Origin: Qipengyuania gaetbuli
GTDB taxonomy: Bacteria; Pseudomonadota; Alphaproteobacteria; Sphingomonadales; Sphingomonadaceae
Assembly: GCF_020524765.1 (NCBI RefSeq)
Contig: NZ_JAIVLR010000001.1
Span: forward strand, 434,001-498,000
Direction of reading: 5' to 3'
DNA: 64,000 nucleotides
Shown here: positions 42,337 through 50,442 of the stretch, piece after piece
How the letters are laid out: each line of letters starts with the position of its first letter
Position numbering within the stretch: the first letter of the stretch is position 1
Made by a program: the position numbers and the translations under genes
Notes under the pieces: generated by a model
The model's database searches: none
The model's input: the letters and a program-made list of their open reading frames with translations, nothing else
What the model was told of the DNA's origin: nothing

Positions 42337-43625
42337 TGCTGCTGCTGAAGACGAGCGACGAAAGCTTCGAGGCGAAGTTCACCAAGGTCGTGCGCGACCG
42401 CCGCGAAAGTGACACGCAGGTCGGCCGCGACGTGTCCGCCATCCTCCACGAGGTGCGCGAACGCGGCGACAAGGCCTTGGTGGAGTACACCACGCGCTTC
42501 GACGGCCACAATCTCTCCACCGAGGACGACTGGTCGATCTCGAAGGAAACCTGCGAGGAAGCCTACAAGGCGCTCGACGCGGACCTGCGCGAGGCGCTGG
42601 AAACCGCTGCCGAGCGCATCCGCGCCTATCATGAAGGCCAGCTGCCCGAAGACCGCGACTATACCGATGCCATCGGCATGCGGCTCGGCGCGCGCTGGAC
42701 CGCGGTCGATGCGGCGGGCCTCTACGTCCCCGGCGGGCGCGCGGCTTATCCGTCCTCGCTGCTGATGAACGCCATTCCCGCCAAGGTCGCAGGCGTCGGG
42801 CGCCTCGTCGTCACGACCCCCACGCCCAAGGGCGAGGTGAACCCGCTGGTGCTGGCCGCCGCGCATATCGCCGGGGTGGACGAGATCTACCGCGTCGGAG
42901 GGGCGCAGGCCGTGGCCGCGCTCGCCTATGGCACGCAGCGCATCAAGCGTGTCGATGTCGTGACCGGCCCCGGCAATGCCTGGGTCGCGGAAGCCAAGCG
43001 CCAGCTTTACGGCGTGGTCGGCATCGACATGGTTGCAGGGCCGAGCGAAATCCTCGTGATCGCGGACGGGAAGAACAATCCCGAATGGATTGCCGCCGAC
43101 CTCCTGAGCCAGGCCGAACACGACCCGACCAGCCAGTCGATCCTGATCACCGACGATGCGCGTTTTGCTGCGCAGGTCGAAGATGCGGTCGACCTTGCCC
43201 TGATGAAGCTGCCGACCGCCAAGACGGCACGGGCCAGCTGGGACGCGCATGGCCTGATCGTCGTGGTCGACAGCCTCGATGACGCGATACCGCTCGCCGA
43301 CCGGCTGGCCGCCGAACACGTCGAGATCGCCGTGGACGATCCCGAGCCGCTGTTCGCGAAGCTGCGTCATGCAGGCAGCGTCTTCCTCGGCCGAAATACG
43401 CCCGAAGCCGTCGGCGACTACATTGCCGGGCCCAACCACGTCCTTCCCACCGGCCGCCGCGCGCGTTTTGCGAGCGGGTTGTCGGTACTCGACTTCATGA
43501 AGCGCACCAGCTTCATCGGTGCCAGCCAGGGCGCGCTCGAAGCCATCGGGCCCGCCGCCGTGCGCCTTGCCGAGGCGGAAGGCCTCCCAGCGCACGCCCT
43601 TTCGATTTCCAAGAGACTGTCATGA
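42336..43625 (+). CDS. hisD: histidinol dehydrogenase
   Basis: A zinc enzyme that oxidises L-histidinol to histidine in two NAD steps, ending the pathway. Seen in 429 residues: VPGGRAAYPSSLLMNAIPA, GGAQAVAALAYGT, the zinc-binding SQAEHDPTSQ, and GPNHVLPTGRRARFASGL. Length and motifs match the family. It is translationally coupled to hisG at its start and to nusB at its end (ATGA), an arrangement that ties histidine synthesis to the NusB gene in sphingomonads. Confidence 0.97.
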   Translation: MLLLKTSDESFEAKFTKVVRDRRESDTQVGRDVSAILHEVRERGDKALVEYTTRFDGHNLSTEDDWSISKETCEEAYKALDADLREALETAAERIRAYHEGQLPEDRDYTDAIGMRLGARWTAVDAAGLYVPGGRAAYPSSLLMNAIPAKVAGVGRLVVTTPTPKGEVNPLVLAAAHIAGVDEIYRVGGAQAVAALAYGTQRIKRVDVVTGPGNAWVAEAKRQLYGVVGIDMVAGPSEILVIADGKNNPEWIAADLLSQAEHDPTSQSILITDDARFAAQVEDAVDLALMKLPTAKTARASWDAHGLIVVVDSLDDAIPLADRLAAEHVEIAVDDPEPLFAKLRHAGSVFLGRNTPEAVGDYIAGPNHVLPTGRRARFASGLSVLDFMKRTSFIGASQGALEAIGPAAVRLAEAEGLPAHALSISKRLS

Positions 43626-44074
43626 GCAACAACCCCCGTTCGCAAGCCCGCAGCGCCGCCCGCCTTGGCGCCGTCCAGGCGCTTTACCAGCAGCAGATGG
43701 AAGGCACGGCCACCGCCCGCCTCCTCGACGAATTCCACCAGCATCGCCTCGGCAAGGTGATCGAGGACGAGGAATATGCCGAGGCCGATGTCGAGTTCTT
43801 CGACGATATCGTGAAGGGCGTCGATGCCCGCCGCGGCGAGATCGACGATTTGATCGCCGCGCGCCTCGCCTCTGGCTGGACGCTCGCCCGTCTCGACAAG
43901 ACCATGCTGCAGATCCTGCGCGCCGGCAGCTACGAACTGCTCGCCCGCGCCGACGTGCCCATGGCCGCCGCGATCAGCGAATATGTCGATGTCGCCAAGG
44001 CCTTCTTCGACGACCGCGAGGCGAAGTTCGTCAACGGCATCCTCGACGCGGTCGCTAAAGAGATCGGACGCTGA
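43622..44074 (+). CDS. nusB: transcription antitermination factor NusB
   Basis: A 150-residue all-helical RNA-binding protein that acts with NusE (S10) on boxA elements for antitermination of rRNA transcription. Seen: RSAARLGAVQALYQQQM near the start, and the helical C-terminal region with LRAGSYELLARADVPMAAAISEYVDVAKAF (read in parts), KFVNGILD. Length fits. Its stop overlaps the start of thiL as CTGA. Confidence 0.95.
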   Translation: MSNNPRSQARSAARLGAVQALYQQQMEGTATARLLDEFHQHRLGKVIEDEEYAEADVEFFDDIVKGVDARRGEIDDLIAARLASGWTLARLDKTMLQILRAGSYELLARADVPMAAAISEYVDVAKAFFDDREAKFVNGILDAVAKEIGR

Positions 44075-44934
44075 ACGAAGGCGCCTTCATCGAGGCGCTG
44101 AAGGCGCTGGCCACCTCTCCCGCCGCGCGCGGGCTCGAAGACGATGCCGCCGTGCTGCAACTGGGCAGCGAGACGCTGGTCCTCACCCACGACACCATGG
44201 TCGAGGGCGTGCACACGCTCGACGGGCAGGACCCCGCCGACGTGGCGTGGAAGCTGGTCGCGGTGAACCTGTCCGACCTTGCCGCCAAGGGCGCTCAGCC
44301 GCTCGGCCTGCTGGTGTCACACATGCTTGGCGATGACGACCACCGTTTCGTCGAAGGGCTTCGTGCCGTCTGCACCGAATACGGCGTGCCCCTGCTAGGC
44401 GGCGACACCGTGCGCAACGAAGGCACGCGCGCCTGGGGCTGCACCGCCATCGGCCGGGCGACCCACGTACCCGTCCCCTCGCGCAGCGGCGCACGGGCCG
44501 GCGATGCAGTCTATCTGGGCGGCCCGATCGGTCAGGCCCTGCTGGGCTTCGAGGCGCTGCGCGACGGGACCGGCGGGGACGAGAGCGCCTATTGCCGCCC
44601 GCGCCCGCAGCTGGAACTCGGGCAGGCGCTCGCCCCCCGCGTAAGGGCCATGATGGACGTGTCGGATGGCCTCCTGCTCGATGCCTCGCGCATCGCGCGG
44701 GCGAGCGGAGTGACGCTCCACCTCGACAGCGATTCCATCGCGTCCATGGCGCCCGATGGCAGGCTCGATGAGGCCATGCGCTGGGGTGACGACTACGTCC
44801 TGCTCGCCACCGGACCGGAGGGACTTGACGCCCACCATCCGGTCACGCGCATCGGCACGGTGCTGGCGCAGGGCGACGAGCCCTTGCTGCTCGACGGATC
44901 GCCGCCCGAAGGCAAACTCGGCTACACGCACTGA
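44071..44934 (+). CDS. thiL: thiamine-monophosphate kinase, apparent CTG start
   Basis: ThiL phosphorylates thiamine phosphate to thiamine diphosphate, the last step of thiamine pyrophosphate synthesis. The family-conserved region begins with EDDAAVLQL (about residues 24-32) and continues with LTHDTMVEGVHTL, GGDTVRNEG and MMDVSDGLLLDASR. An in-frame stop at 44056-44058 means the start must lie between 44059 and the conserved DDAA. The only plausible initiator is CTG at 44071, overlapping the nusB stop as CTGA; no ATG, GTG or TTG occurs before the conserved part. A GTG at 44152 would delete the DDAA motif. The frame is 287 residues, matching the family. Confidence 0.87.
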   Translation: MNEGAFIEALKALATSPAARGLEDDAAVLQLGSETLVLTHDTMVEGVHTLDGQDPADVAWKLVAVNLSDLAAKGAQPLGLLVSHMLGDDDHRFVEGLRAVCTEYGVPLLGGDTVRNEGTRAWGCTAIGRATHVPVPSRSGARAGDAVYLGGPIGQALLGFEALRDGTGGDESAYCRPRPQLELGQALAPRVRAMMDVSDGLLLDASRIARASGVTLHLDSDSIASMAPDGRLDEAMRWGDDYVLLATGPEGLDAHHPVTRIGTVLAQGDEPLLLDGSPPEGKLGYTH

Positions 44935-45079
44935 TATTGCCCGATAGCCGGGCAAAAACCCCGCAAAGCCGCCTTTTCGGGCCTTGTCAGGCAAGGTTTG
45001 GCCCTTATACCCCTCGGCAACGTGCTCCGACGTCTCCCATGTCGGGTTGCATAATCAAAAAACGGGAGGGGACATTTTC

Positions 45080-47185
45080 GTGGACTTAGTTCTCATAGCC
45101 ATCGTGCTGGGACTGCTTGCCGTCGTGTACGGCATCTTCACCAGCCGCCAGGTGCTCAATTCGGGTGCCGGTAATGAAAAGATGCAGGAAATCGCCGGCG
45201 CCATCCAGGAGGGTGCGCAGGCCTATCTGAAGCGCCAGTACACCACCATCGCCTTCGTCGGCGTGGTCGTGGCCGTGCTCGTATTCGTCTTCCTCGGGAT
45301 GATTCCCGCGGTCGGCTTCGTCATCGGCGCGATCCTGTCGGGCGTCGCGGGCTTCATCGGGATGAACATCTCGGTGCGCTCGAACGTGCGTACCGCAGCC
45401 GCGGCGCAGAGCGGATTGCAGCAGGGCCTGACCCTCGCCTTCCGCGCCGGTGCCATCACCGGCCTGCTTGTCGCCGGCCTCGCGCTGCTCGCGATCGCGG
45501 TGTTCTTCTGGTACCTGACCGGCCCCGCTGGCCTCGCTGCCAATGACCGCCACGTGATCGACGGCCTCGTCGGCCTTGCCTTCGGCGCTTCGCTGATTTC
45601 GATCTTCGCGCGTCTGGGTGGCGGTATCTTCACCAAGGCCGCAGACGTCGGCGCCGACCTCGTCGGCAAGGTCGAGGCAGGTATCCCCGAAGACGATCCG
45701 CGCAACCCCGCCGTGATCGCCGACAACGTTGGCGACAACGTGGGCGACTGCGCCGGCATGGCTGCCGACCTGTTCGAAACCTATGTCGTGACCGTCGGCG
45801 CCACCATGGTGCTGACCGCGCTGCTGCTGGCCGGCCTCGGCGACCTGCTGATGCCGATGATGGCCCTGCCCCTGCTGATCGGCGGTGCCTGCATCCTGAC
45901 CAGCATCATCGGGACCTATTTCGTGCGCCTCGGCAACGGGACGAATGTGATGGGCGCGATGTACAAGGGCTTCGGCGTCACCGCCGTCCTGTCGATCCCG
46001 CTGATCTACTTCGTGATGCAGTTCGCCCTCGGCGGCGACATGACGAGCGTGATCAACGGCGGCACCGACATGGTTCCGTTCAACGGCATGGACCTGTTCT
46101 GGTGCTCGGTCATCGGCCTTGCCATCACGGGTCTCATCATCTGGATCACCGAGTACTACACCGGCACGAACTTCCGTCCGGTCCGCTCGATCGCCAAGGC
46201 TTCGGAAACGGGCCACGGCACCAACGTGATCCAGGGCCTTGCCATCAGCCTTGAATCGACCGCGCTGCCGACGATCCTGATCGTTGCCGGCATCATCGTC
46301 ACCTACCAGCTCGCAGGGCTCATGGGCATCGCCTATGCCGCCACCGCAATGCTGGCGCTGGCGGGCATGGTCGTGGCGCTCGACGCCTATGGCCCCGTCA
46401 CCGACAATGCCGGCGGCATCGCCGAAATGGCCGGTCTCGACGACAGCGTTCGCGAGAAGACCGACCTGCTCGACGCCGTGGGCAACACCACCAAGGCCGT
46501 GACCAAGGGTTATGCCATCGGCTCGGCCGGCCTTGCCGCGCTGGTGCTGTTTGCTGCCTACACCACCGACCTTCGGGAATTCTTCCCGGATGCCGAGGTG
46601 AACTTCAGCCTCGAGAACCCCTACGTCATCGTGGGCCTGCTGCTCGGCGCGCTGCTCCCGTACCTGTTCGGTGCGATGGGCATGACCGCCGTGGGCCGTG
46701 CAGCGGGCGACGTGGTGGTCGACGTGCGCGACCAGTTCGCCAACAACCCGGGCATCATGACCTACGAATCCAAGCCGGACTATGCCCGGACCGTGGACCT
46801 CGTGACCAAGGCCGCGATCAAGGAAATGATCATTCCTTCGATGCTGCCGGTGCTCGCACCGATCGTAGTCTACTACGTGATCACCCTGATCGCGGGCCAG
46901 GACAACGGCTTTGCGGCGCTGGGCGCACTGCTGCTCGGCGTGATCGTCGGCGGTCTGTTCGTGGCGCTTTCCATGACCGCCGGTGGCGGCGCATGGGACA
47001 ATGCCAAGAAGTACATCGAAGACGGCAATCACGGCGGCAAGGGCTCGGAAGCCCACAAGGCTGCCGTGACCGGCGATACCGTGGGCGATCCCTACAAGGA
47101 TACCGCAGGTCCGGCCGTGAACCCGATGATCAAGATCACCAACATCGTTGCCTTGCTGCTGCTCGCAGCGCTTGCAGCCGGCTGA
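45080..47185 (+). CDS. hppA: membrane-bound proton-translocating pyrophosphatase, K+-independent type
   Basis: A 701-residue integral membrane enzyme (about 16 helices) that couples pyrophosphate hydrolysis to proton pumping. Seen: [22 protein letters not shown] and [26 protein letters not shown], the two pyrophosphate/Mg-binding signatures (read in parts), and [17 protein letters not shown]. In that last segment Lys follows TT where K+-dependent enzymes carry Ala, which marks the K+-independent class. The GTG start has GGAGGGG about 7 bases upstream. It is probably transcribed alone, since a hairpin lies between thiL and it. Confidence 0.95.
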   Translation: MDLVLIAIVLGLLAVVYGIFTSRQVLNSGAGNEKMQEIAGAIQEGAQAYLKRQYTTIAFVGVVVAVLVFVFLGMIPAVGFVIGAILSGVAGFIGMNISVRSNVRTAAAAQSGLQQGLTLAFRAGAITGLLVAGLALLAIAVFFWYLTGPAGLAANDRHVIDGLVGLAFGASLISIFARLGGGIFTKAADVGADLVGKVEAGIPEDDPRNPAVIADNVGDNVGDCAGMAADLFETYVVTVGATMVLTALLLAGLGDLLMPMMALPLLIGGACILTSIIGTYFVRLGNGTNVMGAMYKGFGVTAVLSIPLIYFVMQFALGGDMTSVINGGTDMVPFNGMDLFWCSVIGLAITGLIIWITEYYTGTNFRPVRSIAKASETGHGTNVIQGLAISLESTALPTILIVAGIIVTYQLAGLMGIAYAATAMLALAGMVVALDAYGPVTDNAGGIAEMAGLDDSVREKTDLLDAVGNTTKAVTKGYAIGSAGLAALVLFAAYTTDLREFFPDAEVNFSLENPYVIVGLLLGALLPYLFGAMGMTAVGRAAGDVVVDVRDQFANNPGIMTYESKPDYARTVDLVTKAAIKEMIIPSMLPVLAPIVVYYVITLIAGQDNGFAALGALLLGVIVGGLFVALSMTAGGGAWDNAKKYIEDGNHGGKGSEAHKAAVTGDTVGDPYKDTAGPAVNPMIKITNIVALLLLAALAAG

Positions 47186-47207
47186 TCTTAACCTCTGAAA
47201 ACAAAGG

Positions 47208-47242
47208 GGGCGGCGGCATCCACGGGTGCCGCCGCCCTTTTT
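47208..47242 (+). terminator. intrinsic terminator after hppA
   Basis: A perfect 11-base GC-rich stem, GGGCGGCGGCA (47208-47218) with TGCCGCCGCCC (47227-47237), and an 8-base loop, followed by TTTTT. It starts 22 bases past the hppA stop and is a textbook rho-independent terminator. Confidence 0.93.
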
Positions 47243-47334
47243 CATGGGTCGGTGTTAACCGCTTTTGTGTGTTCCCGTGGTACACATATTCCTGAAGGAA
47301 GGGCGCAGCCTGCGACCCTCAACAGGATTGGACG

Positions 47335-48498
47335 ATGAGCCGGCATCCGCTGCCCGTTCAGGATGATCAGCGGCGTGCCAGTGGCGCGTGCCCGCTGGCG
47401 GACGGCTTCCATCTGCGGTCCTGGCGCGATCCGGAAGTGGGATTGCTGGCGGACAGCTGGGATGACCTGGCTGCACATGCCAGCACGCCGAACCCCTTCT
47501 ACGAACGCTGGTATCTCATGCCCTCGCTGACCGCTTTCGACCCCGATGGGCAGACAGGTCTCGGCCTATTCGTAGCCGACGGAAAGCTGCGCGGCCTGAT
47601 CCCGATCGCGCGCAGCACGTCTTACCACGGGCGGCGATTGCCGCATCTTGCCGGGTGGCTCCATCCCAACATCTTCAGCGGCAACCCGCTCATTGCAACG
47701 GGCGAGGAGCAGCGCTTCTGGTCCGCCTGTCTCGACTGGCTCGACGCGGCTGCCGGCGATGCCCTGTTCTTCCACCTACGCAGTGCCTCTGTGGGCGAGC
47801 CGCTGGTCGAAGCTCTCGCGCAGGAGTGCCGGAAGCGCGGCCGATCGATGCGCAAGGTCTATGGGGGTGAGCGTGCAGAGCTGCGCAGCCCGCTCGACCC
47901 CGCGACATACCTCGCCCGCGCCATGACCGCCAAGGCCCGCAAGGAACTGCGCCGCCAGCGCAAGCGCCTTGCCGAACTGGGCCGGATCGAATGGCGGCAG
48001 GATCGCGGCGAGACGGGTCTCGACGACTGGACCGCAGACTTTCTCGCGCTCGAACAGCGGGGCTGGAAAGGCTCGGCCGGCTCCGCGCTGGCCGACGACC
48101 AGCGCACGGCGGAGCTTTTCCGGCAGGCGCTTGCCGGTGCCGCTGCCACGGGCCGCCTCGAACGGCTGGCGCTGACCTGCGATGACCGTCCGATCGCCAT
48201 GCTTGCGACCTTCCTGTCCCCGCCCGGTGCCTTCGCCTTCAAGACCGCCTTCGACGAGGATTTCGCCCGCTTTTCGCCGGGCCTGCAGTTGCAGGTCGAG
48301 AATTTGGCCCTGCTCGGGGACGGGGCAATCGACTGGTGCGACAGCTGTGCCGAGCCCGGCCATTCGATGATCGAGCGCATCTGGATGGAGCGCCGCCCCT
48401 TCGCCTATTACACCATCCCCATCGGCAGCGGCATCCGGCGCAAGGTCGGCGGGGCGCTCGCCTGGCTGGAAGAGCGCAAGCAGGAGAAACGGGCATGA
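47335..48498 (+). CDS. GNAT-family acyltransferase, BioF2/CelD-BcsL-like
   Basis: A 387-residue protein of the large FemAB-like/BioF2-like GNAT acyltransferase branch found in envelope and exopolysaccharide loci. Seen: NPFYERWYLMPSL and DGKLRGLIPIARS in the N-terminal half, then AMTAKARKELRRQRKRLAELG, FLALEQRGWKGSAGSAL and ATFLSPPGAFAFKTAFDEDF in the second GNAT-like repeat. The acceptor is unknown. Its stop overlaps the start of the JmjC-like gene (ATGA), so the two are translated together. Confidence 0.82.
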   Translation: MSRHPLPVQDDQRRASGACPLADGFHLRSWRDPEVGLLADSWDDLAAHASTPNPFYERWYLMPSLTAFDPDGQTGLGLFVADGKLRGLIPIARSTSYHGRRLPHLAGWLHPNIFSGNPLIATGEEQRFWSACLDWLDAAAGDALFFHLRSASVGEPLVEALAQECRKRGRSMRKVYGGERAELRSPLDPATYLARAMTAKARKELRRQRKRLAELGRIEWRQDRGETGLDDWTADFLALEQRGWKGSAGSALADDQRTAELFRQALAGAAATGRLERLALTCDDRPIAMLATFLSPPGAFAFKTAFDEDFARFSPGLQLQVENLALLGDGAIDWCDSCAEPGHSMIERIWMERRPFAYYTIPIGSGIRRKVGGALAWLEERKQEKRA

Positions 48499-49334
48499 GC
48501 GTGTTCCCGCCCGAGACACTGGCCCGCTTTGCATCGGCCTATCCAGAGCGCCCCCATACGCTGGCCCATGCGCTGGGCGAGGACGAGCGGCTGACGCTGG
48601 ACGCGCTGGCCACCCTCGCCTCCCGGCTTCCCGCCGCCAGTCTCGAATACAACCGCGGCAATTTGCCCATCGGCGTCGACGGAAAGCCCGCCCCGAACGG
48701 GCTCTCGATCGAGGACACGATCCGCCATATCGCCAGCAGCGACAGCTGGGCCGTGCTCAAGAACATCGAACAGGTCCCGGCCTATCGCGACCTGCTGCTC
48801 GACCTGCTGGAGGAGCTGCGCCCCGCGATCGAGGCGAAGACGGGCGAGATGCTGACTCCGCAAGGCTTCATCTTCATCTCCAGCCCCGACGCCATGACGC
48901 CGTACCATTTCGACCCGGAGCACAATATCCTGCTGCAGCTGGTCGGTTCGAAGACGATGACGCAATTTCCCGCAGGCGATGCGCGCTTCGCCCCCGACAC
49001 GGTGCACGAGAGCTATCACCTTGGCGGACCGCGCGAACTGCCGTGGTCGAATACGCTGCTGGAGGGCGGCACGCCCTTCGCCATCGGGCCCGGTGAAGCC
49101 GTCTACGTGCCGGTCATGGCGCCGCATTTCGTGCGCAACGGGCCAGCCAGTTCGATCTCGCTCTCGATCACCTGGCGCAGCGAATGGAGCTATGCCGAAA
49201 GCGCGGCGCGCTGCTTCAACGGGACGCTGCGCCGCTTCGGGTTGAGCCCGCGCCCCCCCGGGCGCTGGCCGCAGGGCAACACCGGCAAGTCGCTTGCATG
49301 GAGGGCCCTGCGCCGCCTGCGCAAGACAGGCTGA
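48495..49334 (+). CDS. cupin/JmjC-like protein (2OG-Fe(II) oxygenase-type fold)
   Basis: A 279-residue protein resembling the cupin_8/JmjC group. Seen: TPYHFDPEHNILLQLVGSK, with an HxD pair that fits the iron-binding facial triad, and APHFVRNG with the distal His about 85 residues later, preceded by GEAVYVP. Such proteins hydroxylate proteins or small molecules; here the target is unknown. Its ATG overlaps the GNAT gene stop, implying paired action, for example acylation and hydroxylation of one envelope or natural-product component. This role is inference. Confidence 0.8.
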   Translation: MSVFPPETLARFASAYPERPHTLAHALGEDERLTLDALATLASRLPAASLEYNRGNLPIGVDGKPAPNGLSIEDTIRHIASSDSWAVLKNIEQVPAYRDLLLDLLEELRPAIEAKTGEMLTPQGFIFISSPDAMTPYHFDPEHNILLQLVGSKTMTQFPAGDARFAPDTVHESYHLGGPRELPWSNTLLEGGTPFAIGPGEAVYVPVMAPHFVRNGPASSISLSITWRSEWSYAESAARCFNGTLRRFGLSPRPPGRWPQGNTGKSLAWRALRRLRKTG

Positions 49335-49379
49335 ACGCGCCTGCTTGACGGTTATCGCGCAGCATCCCAAAGCGCCTGC

Positions 49380-50294
49380 GTGACCGACACCAAGACTCCC
49401 GAACAGCTCGTCGCCGGCCTCGTCCGGCTGCTTACCGTGGCCACTGCGGGCCAGGACCGCTTTACCGGCCGACAGCAGCCGGGCGGCATCGGCCGCGTGT
49501 TCGGTGGGCAAGTGGTCGCGCAGGCCCTGCAAGCCGCACAGGCAACCGCGCCGGAAGGGATGGAGGCGCATTCGCTCCACGCCTATTTCCTGCGTGGCGG
49601 GCGCGAAGGGGTGGACATCGACTACAAGGTCGCGTCCGACTTCGACGGCCGCAGCTTCGCCAACCGGCGGGTCGTCGCACGCCAGCAGGTCGGCGAAGGC
49701 GAGGCGTCCGCGATCCTCAACCTCACGGCCAGCTTCCAGAAGCCGGAAGAGGGGCTGGAGCACGCCGACAGCCCCATGCCCGATGTCGCGCCGCCCGAGG
49801 ACCTCGTCCCCGACACAGAGCTGCGCCGCCGTTTCCTCGAACAGATGGGCGAGGTTTCCGAGGTGCAGCGCACCCTGATGCTGCGCCCCCGCCCGATCGA
49901 GATGCGCACCTCCGACAAGCTGCACTGGATGAACGCAGAGCCCAAGCCGCCGGCCGCCCACAGCTGGTTCAGGGCCGTGGCCCCGCTGCCGCCGATCGAG
50001 GACGACCCGGCGATCCACCGCGCAGTCATCGCCTATGCCAGCGACTTCACGCTGCTCGGCACCAGCGCCCTGCCCCACGGCCTTTCCTGGGCCCGCGGCG
50101 AGCTGAAGGGCGCCAGCCTCGACCACGCCATCTGGTTCCACCGCCCGGCCCGCGCCGACGAATGGCTGCTCTATGCCACCGACAGCCCGTGGAGCGGCGG
50201 CGGGCGCGGCTTCAACCGCGGGCGCATCTTCAACCGCGAAGGCCAGCTCGTCGCCAGCGTGGCGCAGGAAGGCGTCATCCGCCGCGCGAAATAG
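49380..50294 (+). CDS. tesB: acyl-CoA thioesterase II
   Basis: A 304-residue double-hotdog thioesterase hydrolysing medium- to long-chain acyl-CoA. Seen: GRVFGGQVVAQALQAAQ in the first hotdog, SFANRRVVARQ, and a C-terminal half with ALPHGLSWARGELKGASLDHAIWFHR (read in parts), SPWSGGGRGFNRGRIFN and SVAQEG. The start is a GTG at 49380. It is 45 bases after the JmjC-like gene. The role is probably fatty acid degradation or lipid turnover. Confidence 0.93.
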   Translation: MTDTKTPEQLVAGLVRLLTVATAGQDRFTGRQQPGGIGRVFGGQVVAQALQAAQATAPEGMEAHSLHAYFLRGGREGVDIDYKVASDFDGRSFANRRVVARQQVGEGEASAILNLTASFQKPEEGLEHADSPMPDVAPPEDLVPDTELRRRFLEQMGEVSEVQRTLMLRPRPIEMRTSDKLHWMNAEPKPPAAHSWFRAVAPLPPIEDDPAIHRAVIAYASDFTLLGTSALPHGLSWARGELKGASLDHAIWFHRPARADEWLLYATDSPWSGGGRGFNRGRIFNREGQLVASVAQEGVIRRAK

Positions 50295-50442
50295 GCCGGC
50301 AGCGGCACCTCGCCGCGCCCTTCATTTCGCACCTGCAAAAAACTTGCAGCCAAACGCTGCGCTTTGCGCTATAGGGCTCGCTTTGCAGCGCCCGTGACAG
50401 GCACAATGCCGCCCTGCGCTCCCCCCGTTGAAACGAGTATCC

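Noticed and set aside
44937-44955. Small hairpin TTGCCCG/CGGGCAA after thiL as an intrinsic terminator
   Set aside because: It has a 7-base stem but is followed by AAAACCCC, not a T-run, on the plus strand. It may reduce read-through but was not called.
45086-47245. A 719-residue open frame on the minus strand
   Set aside because: It is the antisense shadow of hppA, with no conserved domain and very high His and Arg content.
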